NCBI GenBank assembly: GCA_965200955.1
Contig: OZ241742.1
Location: 3,906,001 to 3,970,000, forward strand
Direction: 5' to 3'
DNA: 64,000 bases
Source: Bin80 sp026708685
Lineage (GTDB): Bacteria > Bacteroidota > Rhodothermia > Rhodothermales > Bin80
Positions 10,858-19,851 of the stretch are shown piece after piece. Within the stretch, counting starts at the first letter, position 1. Every line of letters starts with the position of its first letter. The translations under genes were made by a program, and so were the position numbers. The notes beneath the pieces were generated by a model. That model did not search any database. It was not told the origin of the DNA and saw only the letters and a list, made by a program, of their open reading frames with translations.

Positions 10858-11367
10858 GTGAGCAAGGTGACACTTGAAGGATTTGACAAGCGTCGTCGTG
10901 AATACAAATATCTTGGATGGGTGTATGTTGCCCAGAATTCCTGTTTTGCGGACAAAGTCTTCAAGATTGGACAAACCCAGACATCTCCATCGGAGCGAAT
11001 GGATGTGCTCAGTGCATCAACATCCATATACAGAACATTTGATCTCGTCTACTTTATCCATGTCTCACAACATTTAGATGCCGAGAGATATGTGCATCAG
11101 AAGCTGCATGAATTCCGGCTAAACCCTAGAAAAGAGTTCTTTAATGCCCCACTGATGACCATCGTCAAGACTCTTGATGAAGCAGGAAACTTATTTCCAA
11201 TACCTCTTGGAAAAACTGGACATGCTGGAGTACTATCGCCTGCACTGGAGAAACAGATTGTTTCCTGTCCTCTATGCAAAAAGAGAAGCCGAGTCCCATT
11301 ACTTGGTATTGAAATTACCGTCAATTGCAGTACCTGCCGTACTCCATTCAATATTGTATACGAATGA
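10858..11367 (+). CDS. GIY-YIG-like (T5orf172/MUG113-type) nuclease-domain protein with C-terminal zinc ribbon
   Basis: A 169-residue frame starting at GTG. Residues about 20-95 read LGWVYVAQNS...VFKIGQTQTSPSERM...AERYVHQKL, which fits the T5orf172 branch of GIY-YIG nucleases: the G-W-V-Y strand, the K-I-G-x-T strand and an ERY/F..H helix. The C-terminus has two CxxC knuckles (CPLCKKRSR and CSTCRTP), a probable zinc ribbon. The open frame extends back to 10783 without an ATG, so the N-terminus may be longer via a rare start, or the gene may be 5'-truncated. No partner gene is adjacent. Role in defence, repair or mobile DNA is unknown. Confidence 0.65.
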   Translation: MSKVTLEGFDKRRREYKYLGWVYVAQNSCFADKVFKIGQTQTSPSERMDVLSASTSIYRTFDLVYFIHVSQHLDAERYVHQKLHEFRLNPRKEFFNAPLMTIVKTLDEAGNLFPIPLGKTGHAGVLSPALEKQIVSCPLCKKRSRVPLLGIEITVNCSTCRTPFNIVYE

Positions 11368-11978
11368 GTTCCTATTCACCTTAACATTTGGGCATTTATC
11401 TACCAATTCGGTGTGAGCATCAACCCAAAGGATCATTAGTATCTCCTCAAAATTGACCAGCCACCATTTCTCATCCTCAGCCAGTCTCCCCCCTATATAG
11501 CTTGCATGGATATCTTAGAATTTGATGAACGGCTTCGGACATTTCCAAGATCTTACCACTTTTGATTGATTTTATCAGCTAGTGCAGTTACGGCATAACT
11601 TTATGCATTGATATAAGCAGAATGAAAATATTCAGAAAACTGGTCTGTGAATGGATTTTTTTTGTCCTTGTGGATCAATATTCTCCAGAGGTTCAAAATC
11701 ATATACGCGAACGACATCTGTATCAACGACCCCATTACACATCTCTTCATGGATTCAGCAAAAATTTACATCGTACATACCGCCGAAAAACGCTCTGTCA
11801 TACCCATTTATTCGCCCAAAATAAACATCTATCAAGGATACGTGTTTGTTTGAGATTAATGTTGTAAAAAGTCATGTTCTTTTCTGCTGATTGGTTGTTG
11901 TCAATCATACACAAACCTTCAGATCAATCAGTAGATCTCAACAACTCAATGATGACTGTTGAGATTTAGCAAGTTTCA
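11368..11978. other. Intergenic region, no gene recognised
   Basis: About 610 bases. Overlapping frames at 11622-11867 and 11647-11853 have no recognisable content. Probably spacer plus the promoter of the outer-membrane gene cluster that follows. Confidence 0.4.
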
Positions 11979-11981
11979 TTG

Positions 11982-13553
11982 ATGGACACTACCATTGTTA
12001 CTTTATCATTCAGACTTTTCTGGTTACTGATCATTACTGTGCCATTGGCAATCCCTGCGTTCGCACAACAAGGCGGGAACCGTTTGTTACCAACCAATGA
12101 TTCAGCATACGAGTACATCCTGCGACTTCAGCGTCGTGGGTATTTGCTTGACCTGAATCCCACTGCCCTGCCGTATCAATGGGGAGAAATCACCAACGCC
12201 TTACATCAAGTGGATACGACTCGGCTGAGTAGCTCAGAAAGACACTGGATGGATCTACTTCAATCAAGATTCCAGTCTCAAGAATCTACCGATGAAGATG
12301 TTCATGTTGGTTATTCCATGATGGGAGCAGTGGATCTGCTCAACAGTGAACGCATGGATATGGTACGACCCATTGGCAATGACCTGAATGTGTATTGGCA
12401 TGCATCACTGGCTTCTGCCTATCTAGAGGCTGGACCTGCCGTTGCTGAACTTTCCGTTACCCACAGCAATTTTTATAATCAGGATCCCGATGGGATTGAT
12501 TCTGCTCTACGACTGCTCGCCAGAAGTGAACATTCCTATGTGGGGTTTAACCAAAAATGGATTTCTGCTTACATAGGGCGATGGAATCTTCACTGGGGAT
12601 CCAGTGGACAGGGATCAACCATCTTGAGTGATAACGCCAGAAGCCGAGACCAGATTTTCCTGCGATTGGGAGGCCGTCGTGCATCGGTGACAGCCATCCT
12701 CAGTGAGCTTGATAGTGCAACCGATGGTCGCTATTATACTGGCAGGGCCGCCGATGATTCTGTGAAATTTGAAAGCACCAGAAGATTTCATGCGGCTCAC
12801 AGGTGGGATTTTCGCCCAAGTAGAAAGTTTATGATCAGCTTTATGGAATCTGCCATTTACTCTGGTCCCTCCAGTTCCATCTCACTCAAATATTTTAATC
12901 CAGTAAATCCTTTTCTCTTTGTTGTTGATAATGTGCCGAAAAACGATGACAACAACGGTTTTTTAGCTGGATTACTATGGGCACAACTGAACCGATGGAC
13001 CATCCAAGGACAACTTATGGTCGATGATCTTCGTATTCAGTCTAATACAGGACCCGAAACCATCACATTCGCATTGACGGGCTCTGCAGTCTATGCCTTA
13101 CCCAGTGCAGATATCAAGTTCACCTTCGAAACCGTGTCTTCTCGAGCATATAACGCACCTCAGACGGAGGGACAATATATTTTCCTCAACCGAGGCATTG
13201 CCACGCAATTCAGTGATTATGTCCACTCATCACTGTCGGCAGAGTTTTATCTTGATCACCGCGTTCCCGGTTTACGTATGCTACCCAAGATTGACCTACT
13301 CTACCAAGGTGAGAGAGACATGCGTCAACCCTTTCCAGAGAGCTCCGAAGTCATTGAAAATCTTCTGGACGGTGAGGCCAACAGGACGATGAGGACATCC
13401 ATGAGCATGATGTATCAACCCGTGCATTGGTGGTGGATTGGAGTTGATGCTGGCTACAATATCAACAGAGGCGAGAGCAATCAATTCATTGGGCTGGTCA
13501 GTGCTGGAATCAAGGTGAACTTTGACACATCCATTAACCTCTGGGATTGGTGA
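11982..13553 (+). CDS. Wzi-like capsule-assembly outer-membrane barrel protein
   Basis: A 523-residue exported protein with a clear signal peptide ending AIPAFA/QQ. The following region (YEYILRLQRRGYL...) and the barrel-like alternation with WNLHWGSSGQGSTILS and YFNPVNPFLFV resemble Bacteroidota proteins annotated as capsule assembly Wzi family. In that family the NP..F segment precedes further strands, and the protein ends in an aromatic residue (INLWDW). ATG at 11982 preferred over the adjacent TTG. It is the first of three overlapping envelope genes: its stop overlaps the next start as GTGA. Confidence 0.65.
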   Translation: MDTTIVTLSFRLFWLLIITVPLAIPAFAQQGGNRLLPTNDSAYEYILRLQRRGYLLDLNPTALPYQWGEITNALHQVDTTRLSSSERHWMDLLQSRFQSQESTDEDVHVGYSMMGAVDLLNSERMDMVRPIGNDLNVYWHASLASAYLEAGPAVAELSVTHSNFYNQDPDGIDSALRLLARSEHSYVGFNQKWISAYIGRWNLHWGSSGQGSTILSDNARSRDQIFLRLGGRRASVTAILSELDSATDGRYYTGRAADDSVKFESTRRFHAAHRWDFRPSRKFMISFMESAIYSGPSSSISLKYFNPVNPFLFVVDNVPKNDDNNGFLAGLLWAQLNRWTIQGQLMVDDLRIQSNTGPETITFALTGSAVYALPSADIKFTFETVSSRAYNAPQTEGQYIFLNRGIATQFSDYVHSSLSAEFYLDHRVPGLRMLPKIDLLYQGERDMRQPFPESSEVIENLLDGEANRTMRTSMSMMYQPVHWWWIGVDAGYNINRGESNQFIGLVSAGIKVNFDTSINLWDW

Positions 13554-14119
13554 GAGGAATCTTATTCATCTTCATCCTAATGGTCTTTTCTCTGCCGAGC
13601 TTTGCCCAAGATCCATTCAGTGAATTAGGGCTTCGTCTTCATGCCACCCAAAATGTAAGACACAATTTATCTAAGGATCAATGGAATCTTGCAAGGGGAG
13701 TGAAATTGTCTCTGGGAACTCCATTTTATGTCGGTGAGTGGGATGTAACCATAGGAATTCATCGCTTTCATTCATCTGGCAGGGTTCCCGGATTTGGTGC
13801 AATATGGATCAGTTCAGCTTGGCATCCTAAGATTTCAGTGTCTCCCAGAATTACCCTCAAACCTACCATTGGAATCGGTAACTATCGGATGTCATTTGAC
13901 GATGCAGTTTCAAGTTTTTCGGGAGAAAGTAGTGAGAGTGATTTTGTTAGCAATCTAGGAGTGATGATCTCATTTGATATCAGCCAACAATGGTTCCTCT
14001 TCTCGGAGGCAGAATATCTTCGCGTCCAAACCCAACCTCTCATGCATTTATGGTTTTGCTCGGTCGGCATAGGCTTTCGGTGGAAGGCATCGGAGTTTAT
14101 AAAAACCATTCTTGATTAA
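13550..14119 (+). CDS. Small outer-membrane beta-barrel protein
   Basis: A 189-residue protein with signal peptide (ILMVFSLPSFA/Q) and alternating aromatic/polar strands through to the C-terminus (LMHLWFCSVGIGFRW), as expected of a small 8-10-strand barrel. It starts at GTG (13550) or TTG (13547), overlapping the Wzi-like stop. Its TAA shares one base with the ATG of the next gene. The tight overlaps say the three products are made together and probably act in the same envelope process. I do not recognise a named family. Confidence 0.6.
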   Translation: MRGILFIFILMVFSLPSFAQDPFSELGLRLHATQNVRHNLSKDQWNLARGVKLSLGTPFYVGEWDVTIGIHRFHSSGRVPGFGAIWISSAWHPKISVSPRITLKPTIGIGNYRMSFDDAVSSFSGESSESDFVSNLGVMISFDISQQWFLFSEAEYLRVQTQPLMHLWFCSVGIGFRWKASEFIKTILD

Positions 14120-16026
14120 TGCTTTTTCGGTGGAAGGTTTGTGTGGTTTTTCTCTTCACCTTCAGTTATACAATAGGATCCGTTTCTGCACAGCGGTTGA
14201 CTTCCGATGATTTAGTGAGGGCTGGAGTGACGCGGCTTAGTGATCTCATTGAACTCAGCGATGATTGGATTGGTAGTTCTACCGAGGGATTTCATTGGAC
14301 CATCGCACCCGTAGGAACCTCTTGGCAACAAAGTCCACAATGGACTTTGTTTATTGATGGGCTTCCAATCAATGTGCAAGCCTTCAATCAGAAAGCTCTG
14401 AATGATTTACCCATTACGATCAGTGACATTTGCGAGGTACGTTTTTCATCTATTCCCGTGGTCCTACATGGAATGGTAGCTGAGGGGGGAGCAATCGAGA
14501 TTCAAAGGTGTACTCCAGAATCTGGGCTATCCCTTGATGGACATATTTCCGCAGGTAATGAGACTGGGGATCCTGGTCCATTCAGGTACACTGAACGCCG
14601 AGTGGAGAATGTCGATCGTACTGGCCCAACAGTTCAGGCTAAGATTGGCGCAGGTGCAAGTCATTGGCATCTTCAAGTGACTGCTGGTGCAGACGAACAT
14701 CATGCAACTGATCCCCGCATTCGCCCAAGGGTCTTTCAGCTCTATCAAGGAGAAAAAGATGCTCGAATTTTATCCCGTCTTGTGAATGTTGAAAGTAAAG
14801 TGCTTAATCATCAAATCACAGCAGGAACGAGCCGCGTTGAAGACTTGATTTTTCTTCCACTGATGGGAAGAGAAATTCCCCTTGATAAAACGATTAGATG
14901 GATTGGTGCATCGCACGCTCAATCCCGCTACGGATATTCATTGTTGAGTAGTTCCCAAGATCTACGAACGCGAGAAAATCCCGCGGCTGTTACCATTGAC
15001 TTTTTTCAGAGAAATATTCATGCACGAGGCTATACCGTTTTGTCATTGCCGTATGCATCATCCATTGAAGTCGGAGCCACAGGAATGCTCTCTCAGATTC
15101 GATATGGCACTAACCAAGTTCGCGATCAAATAGAATCCTTACGCATCTACGGACAATTCCACTGGGATGAGTTCTATGGGATCCAATCAAAGAGTTTAGG
15201 TGCTCTCTCCTTGGATGCTGGATCTCTTGGATTTGAGTTCTTTTCCCATGCATGGCATCCGCAAAGTGGATTCAGTATACAGACTCTAATCAAACACCGC
15301 TCCCCAGAATCAACAATCAATTATGCGGGTTGGGTCAAACGGGGCTATCATGTAGATTTTCCAGTGGCTCGTATTCCATCACAGCCATTACCCAGACATG
15401 CGTCACTGTACTCCACAGATCTTAGCTGGAGATCAGGAAATCATCTTCAATTCCGTTTCACCGGCGGCTGGCGAAGATACGTCAATCATATCATCTCCTA
15501 CACGGAGTCTCACTTAGATTCAACTCGAATTGGATTGACAGCCATGACACAGATCATCTCTACCAGTGGACATGTTGCCCGAATCGGTTTTGGGGCTCAA
15601 ATGCCAATCTCAAAAAAACTTGCACTCAGTGCCTCTGGAGTGTATATGCATACTTGGTCAAACCAGATCCCTTTCAAGCACGAATGGCCTCATCGTTTCC
15701 TGATTGGAGTGAGGGGAGAATTTCAACCGAATGAACGCTTCAGCATCGATATGAGACTTCGCTTTGTAGGTCAAAGTACATGGGAGCAGTACAGAGAAGT
15801 TGCACTACACAACCCAAAGTTTTATGTAGCAAGCGTCCCCAATGCGGTTTATCTGCATGTAACACTTCAGAAAAGATTATGGGAAGATCGACTTCGCATC
15901 AGTGCTACCATGCGTAATGTATTGGATCATCCATACATCCTTCATCCTGCAGGAGCACGCACACGTGGACTCTTTCAGGTGGCGGTCAGTTATGCATTTA
16001 CCGCAAAAAATATCCCATTACTATGA
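14119..16026 (+). CDS. TonB-dependent receptor-like outer-membrane protein
   Basis: A 635-residue protein with signal peptide ending GSVSA/Q. A plug-like N-terminal domain follows: TSDDLVRAGVTRLSDLIEL, then the LFIDGLPIN segment and EGGAIEI, matching the TonB receptor plug pattern (xxVRGxxPLYVIDGVPV-like). The rest is barrel-like, with a C-terminal segment RISATMRNVLDHPYILHP and a final aromatic-rich strand (GLFQVAVSYAF), typical of TonB-dependent receptors. No carboxypeptidase-like extension and no obvious TonB box are visible. At 635 residues it is shorter than SusC-type receptors. Substrate unknown. Last gene of the three-gene overlapping cluster. Confidence 0.7.
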   Translation: MLFRWKVCVVFLFTFSYTIGSVSAQRLTSDDLVRAGVTRLSDLIELSDDWIGSSTEGFHWTIAPVGTSWQQSPQWTLFIDGLPINVQAFNQKALNDLPITISDICEVRFSSIPVVLHGMVAEGGAIEIQRCTPESGLSLDGHISAGNETGDPGPFRYTERRVENVDRTGPTVQAKIGAGASHWHLQVTAGADEHHATDPRIRPRVFQLYQGEKDARILSRLVNVESKVLNHQITAGTSRVEDLIFLPLMGREIPLDKTIRWIGASHAQSRYGYSLLSSSQDLRTRENPAAVTIDFFQRNIHARGYTVLSLPYASSIEVGATGMLSQIRYGTNQVRDQIESLRIYGQFHWDEFYGIQSKSLGALSLDAGSLGFEFFSHAWHPQSGFSIQTLIKHRSPESTINYAGWVKRGYHVDFPVARIPSQPLPRHASLYSTDLSWRSGNHLQFRFTGGWRRYVNHIISYTESHLDSTRIGLTAMTQIISTSGHVARIGFGAQMPISKKLALSASGVYMHTWSNQIPFKHEWPHRFLIGVRGEFQPNERFSIDMRLRFVGQSTWEQYREVALHNPKFYVASVPNAVYLHVTLQKRLWEDRLRISATMRNVLDHPYILHPAGARTRGLFQVAVSYAFTAKNIPLL

Positions 16027-16186
16027 AAATACTGGCTCCTGAGACGGAATGTTTGAGGAGAATTTCTCCATGACCTGATCAAAAGAATCTCCAATGTACT
16101 CCATTTTGAAAATAACATCGTACAACTATCCAATAAGAACATTGAGTTCAGCCAATCTACGTTTTTCATCTTATCCTCCCATCTTC

Positions 16187-16657
16187 ATGCCGCGTATTTT
16201 TCTTCTATGTTTCATTCTGAGCTTTATGGTCTACCCAGATGTTCATGCTCAGATTACACAAATTGAGTCTGTCCTCAATGATTTTCACTTGGCTGCATCC
16301 GATGCAGACTATGACAGGTACTTTTCACATCTTGATGAAGAAAGTATTTTCATCGGCACAGATATCACAGAGCGGTGGAGTAAATCTCAATTCCAATCAT
16401 ATGCATTACCACATTTTGAGGCAGGAAGGGGATGGACATATGCTCCTAAAGAACGCCATATTTATGTGTCTGATGATCGTAAAGTGGCTTGGTTTGATGA
16501 AATCTTGGTCAATGAAAAATATGGCGAAGTCCGAGGAACGGGGGTATTGGTCTCTCAGGATAAGACATGGAAAATTGCTCAATATCACTTGACCGTCCCC
16601 ATTCCAAATGATCTTTTGCCCACCGTCATTGAGATGATGGATGGTGTACCAGAGTAG
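16187..16657 (+). CDS. Secreted NTF2/SnoaL-like (SgcJ-type) domain protein
   Basis: A 156-residue protein: signal peptide MPRIFLLCFILSFMV...HA/Q, then ESVLNDFHLAASDADYDRYFSHLDEE and WSKSQFQSYALPHFEAG. The end reads TGVLVSQDKTWKIAQYHLTVPIPN. This order is characteristic of the NTF2-like superfamily used for small periplasmic proteins. The ATG at 16187 gives a clean signal peptide; the frame is open 93 bases further upstream without benefit. The function within this fold cannot be predicted. About 160 bases after the TonB-like receptor, possibly a separate transcript. Confidence 0.75.
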   Translation: MPRIFLLCFILSFMVYPDVHAQITQIESVLNDFHLAASDADYDRYFSHLDEESIFIGTDITERWSKSQFQSYALPHFEAGRGWTYAPKERHIYVSDDRKVAWFDEILVNEKYGEVRGTGVLVSQDKTWKIAQYHLTVPIPNDLLPTVIEMMDGVPE

Positions 16658-16926
16658 ATTCCTATTCTCGCTATTTGAGACTCATGCCTCGTTGTTGATG
16701 CGATGTTCTTCCTTGAATTAGAGGATTTTCATTTTGAGTGAACCTATCCATGAGAGTCTACGAGATCAGATCATGATCTTCTTTTCTCATCAAAAGCAGG
16801 AACAGATTTACTATGTACGCAGGTGGGAGGAGGAAGCACAGATCCAATCGCAGAGGAAGAGGCACATCGTAGAGTAACAAAATTTGACTTAGTCAGTAAT
16901 CACGATCATACCTTGTTAGTAAATTT

Positions 16927-17940
16927 TTACTGGAAAGATAATCCGGCCTTATCAATCAAAACGCCATTTCGAAAATCCTCCTCCCTTAAAAACGTGGTAA
17001 GGGCAGTTCCTGTCAGGTAATGGGGATAAAATCCTGTTCGTGCCAAAGATGCTTTCACATCAGGTTGCTGGAATACATTCCAGAGTGCGACGCGTAGCCT
17101 TTCAAGATGAGCATCTTGAAGGTTGGAAGGTGCAACGAGTACAATCCATTGTCCAACCGATGCATAATCAATCCCAAGTTCCTGAAGTGTTGGAATTTCA
17201 GGTGAAAACATGACTCGTTGGTGTGAGGTTACGGCAAGGGTGCGTACCTGATGCGTTACACGAAGAGAGTCAACATCGGATAAAGAGGTCATCACCATAT
17301 CCACCTCCCCCGCCAGCAAGTCCGCCAGTGCAGGATCTGATCCCGAACTGGGCTTCCATCCTATGGCAGATGGATCAAGTTGTACAGCTTCAAGGAGTCC
17401 CACTCGTTGCAAATCCCAAATTCCACCATAGTATGTGCCACTGGCGGTAACAGAGACGGAGTCCGTTATTAATGCCGAGATCAGCTCATTCATACTCTCC
17501 CAGGGAGCATGTTTTGCAACGGTAATGGCTCCTGGACTCACCGCAATCAGTGCAATGGGAGTAAAACGATTCACATCAACCGGAGTGACTCCGGTCCAGT
17601 GGTTCATCGTAGATTCAACACCAATCGCTCCAAGAGTATAGCCGTCCGAAGGAGATTGTGATAATGCAATCTGACTGGCAACCCCATTTGCTCCGGGGCG
17701 ATTGTCCACTGCAATAGGCTGCTCTAACTCAACCTCAAGAGCACCAGCAACAATGCCGATGGCAGAGTCGCCGAGTGTCCCATCCTCCCACTGAACTATC
17801 AAATTCAATGGTTGGTTTGGGTAGGCATGCTCAGGAGTCGGAGAAGGGCAACCTAAGAGGGCTATGGATAAGCACCATAGCCCGAGGCTACGTACATCAA
17901 CCACCACTCCAAGGGGGAGCAATCCCATTGGATCGGGCAT
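16927..17940 (-). CDS. TctC/Bug-type tricarboxylate solute-binding lipoprotein
   Basis: A 337-residue (or slightly shorter) protein with a lipobox (LSIALLGCPSP). The body is of the tripartite tricarboxylate transporter substrate-binding family: the YPNQPLNLIVQW strand, VDNRPGANGVASQIALSQSPSDGYTLG (family signature NRPGAxGxxxxxxVAxAxPDGYT), and a C-terminal VKASLARTGFYP. These proteins bind carboxylates for TctA/TctB permeases, but neither permease gene is nearby. The start lies inside the 3' end of the upstream DinB-like gene (overlap about 44 bases). A later GTG would also give a good lipoprotein signal. Confidence 0.8.
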   Translation of the reverse strand: MPDPMGLLPLGVVVDVRSLGLWCLSIALLGCPSPTPEHAYPNQPLNLIVQWEDGTLGDSAIGIVAGALEVELEQPIAVDNRPGANGVASQIALSQSPSDGYTLGAIGVESTMNHWTGVTPVDVNRFTPIALIAVSPGAITVAKHAPWESMNELISALITDSVSVTASGTYYGGIWDLQRVGLLEAVQLDPSAIGWKPSSGSDPALADLLAGEVDMVMTSLSDVDSLRVTHQVRTLAVTSHQRVMFSPEIPTLQELGIDYASVGQWIVLVAPSNLQDAHLERLRVALWNVFQQPDVKASLARTGFYPHYLTGTALTTFLREEDFRNGVLIDKAGLSFQ

Positions 17941-18412
17941 AAGCGATCAACTGTCCAAGATGTTCATGGGTATGTCCAGTAAGAATCCCCAGAGCTCCAT
18001 AGTGATTCATGGTCATGCCGAATACTTCAGCATTTGAAGATAAGTCCGCATCAGTCATAGAGCCAATCAGTTCTCGAACATGGTCTTGTGATGCCATCAA
18101 ACGTGCCATAGCACCCTCTTTGGTATCAGTTGCCATCGCTTCATAATCCGACTCATGACCCAACATGGCCGCAATTCCGAAATTAGCATCGGAGACATGA
18201 TTGAGAACTTCAACCACGGAACGAACCCCCTCCGCAGGACTCCAGTCAAAATGATCATCGGGAATGGCATCACTAAGACTGTTGATTTTTTCTGATGCAC
18301 CATCAAAATCCATCACCACTGCATCTAAATATGCACTGTTACTGTGATCCTGTGCAGAGACAGAAAGCACGAAAATTAACGTCAGAGATAGTAATAAAAT
18401 GTGTCTTAACAT
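17897..18412 (-). CDS. Secreted DinB-like (DUF664-type) four-helix protein
   Basis: A 171-residue protein with signal peptide (LLLSLTLIFVLSVSA/Q) followed by a DinB-superfamily helical bundle. It contains SLSDAIPDDHFDWSPAEGVRSVVEVLNHV and, near the end, NHYGALGILTGHTHEHLGQLIAYARSNG. Three histidines in matching positions (H in LNHV, and the two in HTHEH) fit the metal site of DinB/YfiT-like proteins. Export is common for this branch in Bacteroidota. The enzymatic reaction is unknown. It is translationally linked to the downstream TctC-like lipoprotein through overlap. Confidence 0.8.
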   Translation of the reverse strand: MLRHILLLSLTLIFVLSVSAQDHSNSAYLDAVVMDFDGASEKINSLSDAIPDDHFDWSPAEGVRSVVEVLNHVSDANFGIAAMLGHESDYEAMATDTKEGAMARLMASQDHVRELIGSMTDADLSSNAEVFGMTMNHYGALGILTGHTHEHLGQLIAYARSNGIAPPWSGG

Positions 18413-18944
18413 GAGAGTATAGAAAATAGTTGAATGGAATAAAGAAAATAGTCGTACTTAATTAATTCATATAGGTTGCAGAGCAATTCAAGGAGTAAGT
18501 TTTGATTCGCTCACTTGTGACCGTTTTGCATGGATCAAGTCAATGGTATATCAAAGGGTTGATGAACTGCAGATTAGGATTCGCACCAATAACTTACTAT
18601 ACTATACCACTATACCAACAGAGATAACCTACGGAGCAGAATGTGAGATGTCTTACCATTAGTCAATTCTCTCAAAACGTATTGATGCCGATTGAAGTAG
18701 ATACCCCTCACAAACAATCAATTTGTGAACCTAATGAAGATCAATGGTGGTTACGACGGGGACTAATTGATTCTGACCGTCCTTAGTATGCGTAATGTTC
18801 TATTGGTGGACGAATACAAAGGTCGGTATTGGATGTGCTGTACCGAGGGTGCAAAAGAGATTGGAAGAAATAAACCATTTACCCATAGATCAAAATGATC
18901 TATGAATAGAGAAGTGAATGAAGTTCCGTAAACGAATGCCTCGG
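18413..18944. other. Intergenic region with short direct repeats, no gene
   Basis: About 530 bases. A low-complexity patch at about 18595-18615 repeats the element actatac/ccactatacc. A reverse frame at 18763-19032 overlaps the coiled-coil gene in another frame and looks spurious. Confidence 0.4.
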
Positions 18945-19301
18945 TTAGTTCATACTTAACATGACGCGAACTAAAAGTGCCAGTATACCCAATCCAGTAG
19001 AAAAAATGCCAATAAGAATACCAATAATCCATCGATTTGACATTTTGAGTGAATCAAAGCACTTATTGGTTTCATCAATGCGTCGATTGGTTTCATCAAT
19101 GCGTTGATTGGTCGCGTCAATTTTCGTTTCAAGAACCTCAAACTTTGATTCAATCTTAATATCGAGTTTCTCGATTTTTGAATCAAGTTGATTAATCACG
19201 TTTTCTGATGCGTGATTTTGAATGAGCTCTGTGAGCTCGTTAGTTTCAGTAGGAATACGATTCTTCGTATCCAACAGCTCCGATATCCGAGCGAATGACA
19301 T
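18945..19301 (-). CDS. Small coiled-coil protein with C-terminal membrane anchor
   Basis: A 118-residue protein. Residues about 10-85 form a continuous heptad-like coiled coil with repeats (IDETNRRIDETN, LDSKIEKLDIKIESK). A single hydrophobic segment near the C-terminus follows (WIIGILIGIFSTGLGILALLV). This architecture occurs in small DUF1640-like/CCDC90-like bacterial proteins, often of unknown or phage-related origin. Starts MSFARISELLD at one of two adjacent ATGs (19301 or 19304). Orientation in the membrane and function are unknown. Confidence 0.65.
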   Translation of the reverse strand: MSFARISELLDTKNRIPTETNELTELIQNHASENVINQLDSKIEKLDIKIESKFEVLETKIDATNQRIDETNRRIDETNKCFDSLKMSNRWIIGILIGIFSTGLGILALLVRVMLSMN

Positions 19302-19371
19302 CATATAGTAGATTAAATGAATGGAAATATAAAAACCCAATGGAAGTGATATACGGATATATTAAAAAGAT

Positions 19372-19851
19372 TTACCCTCTTGAACGATATCTAAACAATC
19401 CCCGTGTTACCTTGGGCTTACCAAGAATTTCACCAAGGATGATAGCCGTCTGGGCAGATTCAGGATTGCTCAACTGAGCGGCAATCTTGGATGCTGTCGT
19501 TGACTTGGAGGATGGAGTCTTGGATTGTTTTGGTGATGTTCTCACGGGAGGCTGGGGTTGAGAGGAACCGGACGCAGAGGGTGGAGTCCTCTCCAATTTT
19601 GTAGGTGCAGGCGTAGAGGTTGGAATATCGTAAGTGATCTGTGGATCAGACCATTGAGTCGGTGGAGCAGGTGCAGTCGTATCAGATTGCTCGTACCCAA
19701 ATCCACCCGCTAAATCTCTCAGTGTATCCTCCAAAGACATAGGCTCTTGATTCTCCTTAGAGGGTTGCTGCCTCTTTTTGGCAACTCTACCAATGATCGT
19801 AAAAATCAAATAGAGTGCTGCCAAAATGACATATAGCAGAGTTTCATTCAT
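19372..19851 (-). CDS. Membrane-anchored protein of unknown function, mutY-linked
   Basis: A 159-residue protein with one N-terminal membrane helix (LLYVILAALYLIFTIIG) followed by a basic stretch. It continues with an acidic segment EDTLRDLAGGFGYE, a Pro/Thr/Ser-rich linker of about 60 residues, and a helical end (SKIAAQLSNPESAQTAIILGEILGKP). The EILGKPK ending is seen in many small Bacteroidota proteins I know only as hypothetical. Its ATG overlaps the mutY stop (ATGA), so the two are co-translated. Function unknown. Confidence 0.65.
   Translation of the reverse strand: MNETLLYVILAALYLIFTIIGRVAKKRQQPSKENQEPMSLEDTLRDLAGGFGYEQSDTTAPAPPTQWSDPQITYDIPTSTPAPTKLERTPPSASGSSQPQPPVRTSPKQSKTPSSKSTTASKIAAQLSNPESAQTAIILGEILGKPKVTRGLFRYRSRG

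Noticed and set aside
10605..10877. 90-codon frame before the GIY-YIG gene
   Set aside because: It runs into the GIY-YIG gene in another frame, and the GIY-YIG frame is the one with recognisable motifs.
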